A stretch of DNA of 64,000 bases, taken from the NCBI GenBank assembly GCA_000149265.1, contig CH003425.1, positions 684,312 through 748,311 on the forward strand, given 5' to 3'. Shown here piece after piece: positions 1 through 10,317 of this stretch; position 1 is the stretch's first letter; every line of letters begins with the position of its first letter. The stretch is from Ciona savignyi. Its lineage: Eukaryota > Chordata > Ascidiacea > Phlebobranchia > Cionidae. Both the position numbers and the translations under genes were made by a program. Below the pieces are notes generated by a model. That model was not told where the DNA came from, did no database searches, and saw only the letters and a list, made by a program, of their open reading frames with translations.

Positions 1-747
1 TAAACACAAAGATTGCCCGTGTGATAACACCCCTTGTATTTTCTAGTGTGATACCAACACACGAATGTGAAAATAAGATTTCTGTAGAAAACCAATTCGT
101 GGAAAGAAAAGCTGATATAGCGACACCCACATTGCTTTGTTCTGATGATTCATAACAGTTTCATTGTTTTCAAAGCAGCACAGTTTCGCTGTTTATTTAA
201 ACAATCCTCGTCAAGTTTTGAAACTGTACGCGTTCATTTTAAAATTTGCATACAGTGTACACTTCGCCACTTAATACTAGAACTACCGATCTAGGAAATA
301 CAAAATCAAAGCCTTCATTTCAGGAATTAACCATATGATCGCCGAATCTATTGCAGTGTATTGTATGGCTGTGTGATTATTAGGAACGAGATATAGTTAA
401 CATGAGATATAGACAGTTAACTAAACTAAAACATAGATTCGAAACTAAGCTCTGACAAAAAAAGCATTCGATAATGGTTAAATGGTCGTGTGGTCAAATG
501 ATTAAAGTTTGCCAATTGCACAAAAAAAATGTTTTTAAAACTTAAACAATGATTAACCCTCATTATTACCATAAGCAAGACGTTTACAACAAAAATTGAA
601 CTTTTAAATAAACAGTGAAGGCTTGATTGTTCCGTTTGGGAAGCAAACAATAGACGTGACGTAGAGGCCGTATACTTTAAAGACGAGATTGGATTTAAGA
701 ATGCTATTTTGCGGATGTTTAGGGTAGCTGCATATTTTAACTGTTTA

Positions 748-846
748 AGCCTTGAACCTATAAAGGCCTCGTAACTAAGATCGTTTTTCATGTAGTGACC
801 AGTATATGAATTGGTCAAATTAAAGGTTCGGCCGCACGACCGTGCC
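748..846 (-). repeat. Family B tRNA-Ser-like short SINE, diverged
   Basis: Reverse complement reads cggtcgtgcggccgaa at the head and continues to a weak B box (ttgaacct on the plus strand). It matches the family B copies elsewhere in the window but is more diverged. Confidence 0.5.
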
Positions 847-971
847 GTATCTTCTTTTTGTGTTTTGTTTTTTACTTTAATGGGCACATACCTGGTCGGG
901 TTTGTAAAAATAATAGCTATATGTATTTGTCGCCTTAACAATTTAGCCTCACCACTGTAGCGTATCTGCGT

Positions 972-1077
972 TTTTTTACCGGATCAAGTTTCGAAACCAG
1001 GATGGGCTTATCACTTGGGCAGTTCTTGTATAAGTCGGCGAGTGTATACCATTTGGCCAATCGACCGTACAACCGTA
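972..1077 (-). repeat. Family B tRNA-Ser-like short SINE
   Basis: Reverse strand has the A-box-like stretch ttggccaaatggta and a B-box-like ggtttcgaaac, followed by a run of A. This is the same order and spacing as other family B copies (about 110 bp). Confidence 0.65.
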
Positions 1078-1821
1078 TCTCCGGTTTGGCGAAACAGTAA
1101 ACGCCACTGAATCATACGGCTCCAATCGGAGCTTCCAACGCAAGGTACTGTAGGCAGAAACAAGGTCTGTTTTCTTTGTTACAAAGTCGTATCGGCTAAA
1201 ACATCAGTGTCTTAATGTTTATGTTTATTACAACCAATGCGTTGGTATATCGGCAACTGATTCATAACAGCGGAAGAAACTCCAACCAACACAATGCCCC
1301 GACGGCACAACACCATGACAGCCTCTTCCCTGATATACGTTCTTTGTTCTGTGCAGCAGTTGCGAAGTGATATGTCTAAAGAGCTTTTACTGCGGTCGAA
1401 TCTTAGTTTAGTAAATAGCTAAGGAAAAGAAAGCACATGGATCGGACAGTTAGGTCGACTAACATATCGACACAAATGTAGTTTAAATTGTGCTTCATAC
1501 AAACCATAGGGCAGTACAGGATCCGCTTGTCATATTTATTCGAAGCCGCATGATTTTAGGGCGGAAATACATATCGGTGTCGTTATACAGATATAGAACA
1601 ATTGGTAGCAATTTAAGATTTATTTAAAGTTGAGCCACAAACCGGAATGTTAGTTCAGGCATTGATGTCAGTTTGAATGTGAAATGTTAGTGGGTGTGTT
1701 AAATTTCAATGGTATCAGGGAAAGGGCGGGAAATTTACCCGCCTGTTAAGCTGTTTGATCGTGTTGCCTAATGGAGAGCGAGACATATACCAATTATAAA
1801 TATGCTATTTTTAACTTAGAT

Positions 1822-1937
1822 ATTTGCATATATGTTTCTAATATTTTCATATGTTATTCTAAATTTATTAAATTGTAATTTGGATATTTGTATCGTTTAT
1901 TCAATACATTTGCATATTTTATTCAATAAATTTGCAT
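1822..1937. promoter_or_regulatory. Three POU octamer-type sites upstream of the MS4A-like gene
   Basis: ATTTGCAT, the reverse complement of the ATGCAAAT octamer bound by POU-homeodomain factors, occurs at 1822-1829, 1908-1915 and 1930-1937, all within 180 bp of the start codon at 2001. The last two lie in a 22-bp direct duplication (1897-1918 and 1919-1940). The region is AT-rich, so chance is possible. The regulatory role is inferred. Confidence 0.4.
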
Positions 1938-2000
1938 ATTAGATATTTGATTATTTCATTACACCCTTGATCCAAATATTCAAATTTGAAATCTATTGCA

Positions 2001-5000
2001 ATGGCGACCATGGCACCGCAATCAACAGTTGTAATGACTTCCGCCACTCCCGCCCAATCTGACAAGATACGGAACTACCGGAAAATCATCTACGGACTCG
2101 CTGTAAGTATGGAGAGAATTTGTGTTGGACGGTGGTACAGCACAATCCTTTCTTTCTGTGGGGAGAGCATGGTGTAGTTAGTGCGATGAGGATACAATGT
2201 TTATGTTTATGATTGTTAATGGAAAAACCAAGGGGGTTTGCACACATGTAATCGTCAGATCACCTCGCGCCCACCGTCGGGTTACCGGATATATTGCAGC
2301 GTGTTGTGTATGAATTACATGTTTTTTTCAGTTTGGTAGAACCCTAAATTTACTGGTATAAGGAAATATCCGTTTAAGTGCCATGCCAAAGAACACAACC
2401 GACAAGCCAGCGACCAGTTTCAAACTAGCCACCATTCGGCTAAAATGCTACCAGGCTAATCGGTCGGACGATTAAGTTTGCAGCAGTTACGCGACTAGTG
2501 GGGTGTCACGGGTTCGAAACCCGCATTGTTTATTTAGCAAGCTTTGCTATAAAGATTACTGATACCTCGATTAGCCCAATGGTGGGTTGGAGCGGCAGTT
2601 TCTTTATTTGCAATATCACACAAGAAACAAAACTAGTTACACAATCGCAAAGCGACCGGGCACAAAAAAATGCCTATTGACGTCACACATTATGTTAAAT
2701 GGATGACGAGAGGTCGGTTCAATTTATATCGTAGCAGTGTCTTCAACGTATTAGCACACATTAGAACATATTAGAAAATAATAAAATATAATACAACATA
2801 TTAAACTACCTCGGTAAATGAACATTATGCAGAAAACGTTATGGCAATCCTGTTATAACGTCATTTCCGTTGACCTGTCGCAGCGAAAACACGGTCTAAC
2901 ACATGCTCATTTTACATTACATTTTCCTTCTTCGTTTCGCACGAGTCAAGGAGAAAGGATTCTCCTTTCTTCGAACGCTGCATCAGTGCCGTGTTGATTA
3001 TTTATTTTCAGGTGACAGAAATCGTGCTTGGTTCCTTAAGCATGTTGATGGGAGTTGTTATTACTGCTGTGGGGGACAGTGGGAGGTCGAGCAGTTACTA
3101 CAGCAGTTACTCTGGGTACACTTACAGATTTACATACCGTAGTGTGTCCGTCGGTGAAGGACTATGGTGTGGAATTTGGGTTCGTATGCTTTATGTGTCT
3201 TGTTGTAAAGATGTAGATATGATTAAAGTGTCATGGTTACTTGTGTGGGACATGCCGATGAGAGATAAGAGTTAACCATCAGATAATATTGTTTGGTGGT
3301 TCAGTGGGTCGCCTTTCAGTCAAAAGGTTGCAAGTTCAAAACTAGCCAATTGGTTTTGTCCTTGTGAGAGGCACTTAGCTTGAATTCATTGGAATAATGG
3401 TTAAAAACCTCAGAAACGCCTGAATCATACACGGAACATTGCAATAGCTTGAACAAGTGGGCTCGGGTCACCGAGTTATCAGATGGTGGTCAAATCCTTT
3501 ACCTCATCACCACTAACTATAGGATACGAATGACTCATCCCTTCGTCTTTTTAACCAACCACATACATTAATCCACTCGGATCAGGCGATGTTCGCAATG
3601 TCTCCCTTTAAATCACTTTTAGCTAAAGGAGAGTTTCAATCTTATAACCATAGAACCATTCGGACGACGGTTCTTAACGAATTGGCTAAATTTCCATATT
3701 AATCAATGTGATTTTCTATGTTATTTAGTTTACTTTTTTTCCACGTTAAAAACACGCACCATAACTTCTTGTAAAATAGAAACGGGGAAAGATGGCAAAA
3801 CGACCGCCGTTTAAACACGTTTATAATAAAATTTAATCAACATAAATTCTTCTTCTAGATTCTAGTGGCTGGCTCAATAGGAGTGCCCGCATCTCGCACC
3901 CAAGATAAAGCGTGCCTGGTAAGTTATGTGTAACATCAAATTTGCACAAAATAGTTGAGGATAATATTTAGTTTTTTTACAAATAATTTTTATAATCATG
4001 GAGAAATTAGTGCTGTGTTAAAATCAGACACGGTATCCAGGCGCTTACAGGTTTAAAACCTAGTAAACACCATAACACGTGAAGTGCGTTAATTTATTTT
4101 TTTTTACATATTTACTAACGTTTTATCTTCAGATTAACTGCCATATGGGTTTTGCGATTACTGCTGCAATATTTGCCTTTATACAGGGAATAACATCCTC
4201 GACAATGGCAGCCCTGTATGGCGTAAGTTCTAGTTAAACATTTTAGTTGCTTTTCTCCGATAGTTGTGGTTTTAACTGAAAAATTATGCCAATCTTATAC
4301 AATATTTTTTTTGTAACTGGGCCAAGTTTCGAACCCATGATGGGATCGTTACTCGGACCGTTTTGTATTGTAGTCGGTATATGTATCGGACGCGTTAACT
4401 ATTTGGCCACACGACCGTACAATCTTATACAATATACACTACAAAGTTCTAGTCATTTTCAAAGTGCACCTAGCGGATATTGCCTGAATCCAGCGGATTG
4501 ATGGGTTCAAACAAAATTTAAGTAACTTTTATTACACTGCAATAGCTTCGGTAACCCAACGGGGGCGCAAAGTAATCTGATGATTGGCCGTGTAATAACA
4601 TCAACTGTAATAATAAGCCTAGCCATAATAGTCGCCAAGCCATTAAGCCATTGATTGTTAAGCCCGGCGCCTATCGGCTACAGCACTTGTTCACCCAAGT
4701 GTTCAACACTTGGTTAAGTTTCGACCCGCGACATGATCAACTATATAGGACAGGATATTCATCTTTATCCCCGTGTATAAGAAAACCAAGGGGGTTTTCA
4801 CACGGGCAATCGTCAGATCACCTCGCGCCCATTGTCGGGTTACCAGAGCTATTGCAGTGTATTGTGTATGATTTACACGTTCCTTCAATTTGGTAGAACC
4901 CATTAATCCGCTGGGTTCAGGCAATGTCCGTAAAGTGCCTTGCCCAAGGACACAATTGACTAACTAGCGACCAGTTTCGCACCTGCAACCTTTCGATTGA

Positions 5001-7529
5001 AAGGTGACGCACTTAACCGCTACACCAACCGGCCGGCCGGACGAACGAATCTATGGTGAATTATACCTTTTGTTTCGTCGTTTCATCGGCGGGTTAAATG
5101 AAACTATTTTAAACTCATCCTTTTCGACAATCTGCATATTCATCTCTGCTCATCCTTTTCGACAATCTGCAGTCATCGCTTTTGATGGGATTGTCGAGTT
5201 TCCTCGCTTTCGTTGGATTCGCTTCTTTCGTCATCTGCATTGTGAGTGCTTGCTACTGTTGCCCACTTTATACCGCTTTCACCGGTGCTCCGAACTGCTG
5301 CGGAAACTGTTGCTGTGATAGCGGGGTACGTATGTTGTGTGGGAAATATATGGAGGTGTGGACGGTCGGACAAAAAGTAGAAGTCGGGCAAAAATAAATG
5401 AAATCTTTTGTGGTATTCTCTTTTATTTAGAATAGAGAGGATATTTATGTTTATCCCCGCGAGTGAAAAACCAAAGGAGTAACACACACTGGTAATCGCC
5501 AGATCACCTCGCGCCCACCGTTACCGGAGCTTTTGCAGTGTGTTGTGTATGATTCACACGTTCCTCTTATTTAGTAGAAGCCGTTAATCCTCTGGGTTCA
5601 GGCAATGTTCGTAAAGTGCCTTGCCCAAGAACACAACCGACGAGTTAGCGACCAGTTATTTTTCGTGTATGGTTATTCCCAATGCGTACTTGATTTTTAC
5701 GTATGTTATTAGTGTGGTAATTTTAGACCTTTTGGTTATACTTTCGTACATTTACCGCTACAAGGGATCAAATATTCATATTCTCACCGCGTAGAACAAA
5801 ATGTTAGAGTTGTTATAAAACAGGTAATCGTCGGGTGATTTAACCGTTTGCAAGTTACAATCTATTGCCCACCGATAGGTTGTGGATTCGAATCCCGGTG
5901 GTAGCAAGATTATTTTATGTCCAAAAACATCGTCGGGTTAAGCCATTACTGTATAATCAGGTGATCGTCAGGTTACCGCATGATATCAAACAAAAACACA
6001 ACTGACTAAGCGACGTTTCGATCCAACAACCTTTAGGCTGAAAGTAGACGCTCTAACCAACTGTTCTATTTCGAAACCGGCCGGACATACCAGCTTTTTT
6101 TCAATTGTTTTTTATTATTTTCTCACCGGCCCAAGTTTCAAACCATTGATGGGCCCATTAGTAGTAGAAACCGGTATAGGAATCGGTCAAGTTAACCATA
6201 AGCCTGGCACGTTGGTCTAACGGTTAAGTGCGTCCTTTTAATCGAAAGGTTGCGTGTGCGAAACTGGTCGCTAGCTAGTCGGTTGTGTCCTTGGGCAAGG
6301 AACTTAACGGACATTGCCTGAACCCAGCGGATTAATGGATTCTACTAAATTGAAGGAACGTGTAAATCATACACAATACACTGCAATAGCTCTGGTACCC
6401 GACAATGGGCGCGAGGTGATCTGACGATTGCCCGTGTGTTAACCCCTTGGTTTTTTCATTCACGGAGATAAACATGAATATCCTATCCTATCCTATCCTA
6501 TTCACCAAAAAAATCGTATTCCTGTTCCAGACCGTACAGCAGCCAGTAGGACAACAAACAGTCTATGTCCAGCAACCAAATACTCAAGTACAATACCAGC
6601 AGACACAAATACCACCTCAAGGTAATTCACGTAATTGGTTTAGTTTAGTTTTTGTTTCCACGATAAAAACACGAAGCAGGACTATTGATAACAATTTGGA
6701 AAACGGGAAAAAAACGGAAAAACGAAAGTCGTTAAAACACGTCTAAAAATCAATAAATTATTAAATTTCGCTATAGTTAGACGTGACCGCTTAACCCCAA
6801 CTTGTTTTTCTCATTGTTGTTTTACAGTTTACACAAATAGTTGTCGTTTGTACACATGTGAATGCTTGCAGTGTTCATGACCGGTATACAACATAGTATG
6901 TTTGCCACGGGAAATTGTCAGATTTTTTTGCTCATAACCGGGCGTGTAACAATGTTATGCATATGTTGGATTATAGGTGTGGTTTTTATTTCACCATTAA
7001 TCCACTGGGTTCAGGAAATGTCGGACCAATGACTACTTGAAAGACCGATTTAGATAGCAGCTGGTTTCCTTAATGAATTAACCGACCATATTGGTTTTAA
7101 TTATATATCACAGAGAGTAAATAAAAAAAAAAATTGAATCAATTTAGATACATTGTTTTAACTAATTATTCCACTGGGCTTTGGAAATTTCATAGCCTAT
7201 AAGTAAGGCCGATTTAGATAGTAACCGGTTTAATTCCTCAAATTGTCGGTCGAACGAATTGGAATCCACCAGTTGATTAACGGTCGAACCAATTCGAATG
7301 AACTAACCGTCGGAATTGATTTTCATTTTATATCATGGGGACTAACTTAAAAAATAATAATTTTAAGATAATTATGTTTATTTATTCTGAATGGTTCTAG
7401 TTTTAACCCTGGTATTCTCCACTGTTGATTTATTTTCAAATAGAATGCTTCTCACAAAACACAACCACTTATGACGTCATATTCCACCCAGGTGTACAGC
7501 AGCAGTATGTTGTACAACATCACCCATAA
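2001..7529 (+). CDS. CD20/MS4A-like four-pass membrane protein
   Basis: Seven exons are read: 2001-2102, 3012-3179, 3859-3918, 4133-4222, 5173-5325, 6531-6621 and 7492-7529, all with GT-AG junctions and consistent phase, giving about 233 residues. I start at ATG 2001 (MATMAPQS); the frame upstream has no earlier ATG in the exon. Four hydrophobic segments lie near residues 35-55, 83-100, 113-139 and 143-170. The TM1 text (TEIVLGSLSMLMGVVITAVG) and the GLWCGIW entry to TM2 resemble the MS4A/CD20 family. A Ser/Tyr-rich loop follows TM1. TM4 ends in a Cys cluster (CCGNCCCD) that could be palmitoylated. The cytoplasmic tail is Gln-rich (QQPVGQQTVYVQQP). MS4A proteins act as chemosensors, ion-channel regulators or receptor adaptors; the role of this one is unknown. 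Exon 6 begins 29 bp after a SINE tail. Another tetraspan family cannot be fully excluded. Confidence 0.8.
2190..2470 (-). repeat. Family A tRNA-derived SINE
   Basis: Inverted, near full length but diverged. The SINE core (gatcacctcgcgcccaccgt on the plus strand) and the reversed tRNA-like head near 2440-2470 are both visible. It lies in intron 1 of the MS4A-like gene. Confidence 0.75.
3290..3485 (+). repeat. Family A SINE, strongly diverged
   Basis: The tRNA-like head (ttggtggttcagtgggtcgcc, then aaaggttgcaagttc) and parts of the body are recognisable, but the tail is lost. It is in intron 2 of the MS4A-like gene. Confidence 0.55.
3725..3838 (+). repeat. Family C dispersed repeat
   Basis: Shares the order tttttccacg-ttaaaaacacg and then cgaccgccgtttaaacacg with copies near 6643, 21315 and, inverted, 14735, 33560 and 33870. 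No terminal inverted repeat or coding capacity is evident. Confidence 0.45.
4309..4423 (-). repeat. Family B tRNA-Ser-like short SINE
   Basis: Inverted copy. The plus strand reads gggccaagtttcgaacccatgat and later gcgttaactatttggccaca, i.e. the B box and A box of a tRNA-like unit in reverse order. It lies in intron 4 of the MS4A-like gene. Confidence 0.7.
4479..4610 (+). repeat. Family A SINE fragment
   Basis: 3' half only: ttgcctgaatccagcggatt through actgcaatagcttcggtaac and gattggccgtgtaataac, without head or tail. Confidence 0.6.
4746..5040 (-). repeat. Family A SINE, near full length
   Basis: Inverted full-length copy. It starts at the reversed tail (aggacaggatattc) and ends at the tRNA-like head whose reverse complement reads ggttggtgtagcggttaagt and aaggttgcaggtgcgaaact. 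It sits in intron 4 of the MS4A-like gene, about 130 bp before exon 5. Confidence 0.85.
5114..5171 (+). repeat. Direct duplication of a splice-acceptor segment
   Basis: ctcatccttttcgacaatct followed by gca occurs at 5114-5136 and again at 5149-5171, 35 bp apart. The second copy runs directly into the AG that starts exon 5 (5173). The first copy lacks that AG (gcatatt). Confidence 0.75.
5434..5658 (-). repeat. Family A SINE, 5'-truncated
   Basis: Inverted copy from the tail region (gaggatatttatgtttatcc) to the middle of the body (gttagcgaccagtt). The tRNA-like head is missing. It is in intron 5 of the MS4A-like gene. Confidence 0.75.
5960..6065 (-). repeat. Family A SINE fragment, old
   Basis: gtgatcgtcaggttaccgca, then acacaactgactaagcgacg and a degenerate reversed head (acctttaggctgaaag) follow the family A order with deletions. 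Confidence 0.45.
6118..6202 (-). repeat. Family B tRNA-Ser-like short SINE
   Basis: Inverted copy (accggcccaagtttcaaacc ... aatcggtcaagttaacca). It directly abuts the head of the following family A SINE. Confidence 0.6.
6203..6502 (+). repeat. Family A SINE, full length with (ATCCT)n tail
   Basis: Full-length forward copy. A-box-like ttggtctaacggttaagtgc and B-box-like ggttgcgtgtgcgaaact lie in the head, the conserved body follows, and four ATCCT units form the tail. The tail ends 29 bp before exon 6 of the MS4A-like gene, so the SINE edge borders the branch point and pyrimidine tract of that acceptor. Confidence 0.88.
6643..6775 (+). repeat. Family C dispersed repeat
   Basis: tttgtttccacgataaaaac, an A-rich centre and acgaaagtcgttaaaacacg match the other family C copies. 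It lies in the last intron of the MS4A-like gene. Confidence 0.55.
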
Positions 7530-7540
7530 AGGCTTCAGCT

Positions 7541-7546
7541 AATAAA
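7541..7546 (+). terminator. Polyadenylation signal of the MS4A-like gene
   Basis: AATAAA lies 12 bp after the stop codon, and a second AATAAA follows at 7745-7750. The second would give a more usual 3' UTR. Confidence 0.5.
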
Positions 7547-8763
7547 GACCAATCAGGACATATTTCCAACTAAACTCTGCACAACTGTATCGTATCCACC
7601 TCTGGATGAAAATTTTCGTTGTTCTAAATATAATTTTATATTTATAAACTTTCATAATTATAATTATAAGATAATTTACCGTTCTCCCATTTACTCTATA
7701 GAATGAATATTTTCTGATATTTAATTAAATACTGTTGGGACTGAAATAAAGCTGCTAAAGGGGTAAATATAAATTAGTTTAAGTAAATGTTTTACCAAGA
7801 AACGACCCACTTTGACATATTTCCCACTAATCTTTGCACAATTCTATCGTATTCACATATTTATGATCATTTTTTTCTCTTCTCTCAATAGTTTCTAAAT
7901 TGTAAATCAATGCGTAAAATATTAAACTATTTTTTTAAATTCAAGAAGTAAAAGTTCTGAGTGAAAATAACTGTTCATCCAAATTGTTTTCTGATATACA
8001 TTATAACATAAGACTTCTAAGCATATCCATTTTTTAAACAAAAAATTAAAAGTAATATAATTGTTATGAATAAAATTGTGAAATATATTTATAAAGCAAA
8101 CTTAGCATAATTATTATTTATATTTAGCGTTCTCTTATTTACTCTATAGCATGATTATTTTCTGTTATTTATTAAAATTCTTTTGGGTCCGAATTTTAAC
8201 CTATTGAAGGGGTAAAAGTAGTCTTAGTAAATATTTTTATATAGACACTATATTCCAGAAAAATTGTTTTGCATGTCAATTGCGTTTGGACCGCTATGCT
8301 AAACACCAATTAAATAAATTTTATCAGTATCAAAATATTTTTCTAAAATACCTTCGTGGATAAGACTAAATGAAGGTAAGGCTTATGCTTATGACGAAAA
8401 CTAAATCAAAACCTGTCTTAAACATTGTTCATAATTGCTGATTTATTTAATATATCAGTCACAATTATTATCAGCTTTCGGTCTGTAAACTATCTTCTGC
8501 AAATTGCAGACGACACTGGACTTAGAATGCTGGGGGAATCTAATTCATTCTGCGACATCAATACCCTATGCCCATAATTTATGTTTAATGTTAGTCGACG
8601 TTAATTGGCAACTGTGACATTGCCGTCTTTTTTGTTTCTTCTTTTTACCAGACACAAAAAAAATGTAATGGAATGCAAGTTACAGGCTTGATGCAATTAG
8701 CATACACATCGGTGTACCTTTGCGAAAATGGGTTTCTCAACAACCACCGTATTAACATTGTAT

Positions 8764-8880
8764 CGTCCGTGTGGCCGAATGATTAATGCCGGATTCATAT
8801 ACCGCTTCTTATATATAAAAAAACGGTCTAATTTACGAGCTTACCATGGCTTTGAAACGTAGCCCAGTAACAACACGGTA
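8764..8880 (+). repeat. Family B tRNA-Ser-like short SINE
   Basis: gtccgtgtggccgaatgatt at the head, then a diverged B box (ggctttgaaacg). Order and length match family B. Confidence 0.6.
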
Positions 8881-9202
8881 ACAGTTTATAGGCTAGACGT
8901 GACACAGTAGTTCTTTGACAAAAGTTTTGACAACAATTGTAATTCTATTTTCCTGGATCAGTTAACCTTGTTTTAAGTCCAGTATTAACAGTTACATATT
9001 CTTTGCGGTCGCATAGCACAGTCGTTTGGTCGTTTTTAGTCGAAGAGTTATGGGATTGAAACCGAACAATGGCTTGCTTCGGCAACGCCACGGTTTGTGC
9101 GAGGTAATCTGACGTAGGCCTGTGTCATAACGCGTCTTGCGTTTTCTCATTCTTAGGTAAGATCTTATTTACTAAGATTCCATATGGATATTTTTTATTT
9201 AA

Positions 9203-9318
9203 TTTAATTTTTTAATCGAGCCAAGTTTCGATGTCATAATATACTCCTCGCTAAGACCGTTGTTTTATTTAGAGCGGTATATGTATCATCAGCGCGTTAA
9301 TTATTCAACCACACCACA
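9203..9318 (-). repeat. Family B tRNA-Ser-like short SINE
   Basis: Inverted: cgagccaagtttcgatgtca ... cagcgcgttaattattcaac, with the same layout as other family B copies. Confidence 0.6.
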
Positions 9319-10317
9319 GTATTAGTTTTGACATATGTCAAATCTATATAGATAATCTACCATATACTTTTGGATTAAACCTTACATGAAGTACTACGGC
9401 GGTAAATCGTGTTTGTTTACCATACCCAACAACATAAGAGATCCAACAGTTCAATTAAATGAACTGGTGAATTGTGTTATCGATTTTAAATCAAGAGCGT
9501 AATTGGTATTTGACGCTCAATATAAATTTGGGTCATAACTTTACGCAGTTCGAAAGTGGTTACGTAATCTTTAATTCTGTCATCCTGAAATGTATACATA
9601 TGGTGGCAATGTTAAATAGTAATTCTGAATTTACTGCGTCACAAAATCTCGGTTCTAGAGTAGATATCGGAAGCAGATACATGTGATAGGATTTCCTCCT
9701 TTGGGAAAAGCAGCGCAAACAACAGATGCTGGAGCTATTTCTGCCGGTGTTATTGGAGTCTCGTCTTGGCGCCTTATAAAACCGTGGGTATTATCCGGTG
9801 TAGATTAAGCGGTTGTATTGCGATCACGTACAGTTGCCCGACTTCTCAAGGTTATAAGTTCAATAAAACCAGTCTGCGCTTGTGTTTTAATGAGTCTTTG
9901 AAGCAATAATGAACAGAGTAGGGCGAGAAAGGATATGTGAAAATTGTGGTTACCTGACGTAACTGTTTAATGAGCCAGTGGTTGGGAGGTTACAGTGCCA
10001 GTATACGAACTGTATCGGTCTGCGCTGGCTCTGAATGCAATGCAGGCATGCGGCCAAGGAGATTGATGTTTCTGGCAGGTGATGAATGGTCTCATCAGTT
10101 GCGGTATGTTCGTCTTGGTCCTTCGATCAGTGAATTCATTATTTATTCAATGGAGTCATTGCTAGTTTAATTAACTGCACAGATAAATCAATAAACTTAT
10201 TCAGTTAGGTTGTAAAAATCAATCGTAATTTGCACCTTCAAGACGGAAACTTTAAGAGCATTTATCATTACATTGGAGTGATATATAGTAGTGTTGTCTT
10301 GCCAGCAGCAATAAAAA

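Larger units (their letters stand above)
1..1800. other. Intergenic flank, no gene seen
   Basis: No reading frame with recognisable protein content or splice pattern was found here. The first ~45 bases look like a family A SINE 3' fragment (cattgcccgtgtgataac-like text), and two family B tRNA-like copies are listed separately. The rest is AT-rich and appears unique. Confidence 0.5.
7530..10317. other. Intergenic region before the glycine receptor gene
   Basis: No supported gene. 7.5-8.5 kb is AT-rich 3' flank. Two family B elements are listed separately, and a worn family A fragment is suspected near 9,005-9,165. The stretch 9,690-10,170 is less AT-rich than its surroundings and may hold promoter or 5' exon sequence of the receptor gene, but no exon could be proven there. 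Confidence 0.45.

Noticed and set aside
9970-10170. 66-codon frame in a GC-richer stretch before the glycine receptor
   Set aside because: No splice consistency with the receptor exons and no recognisable protein; may be promoter or 5' UTR.
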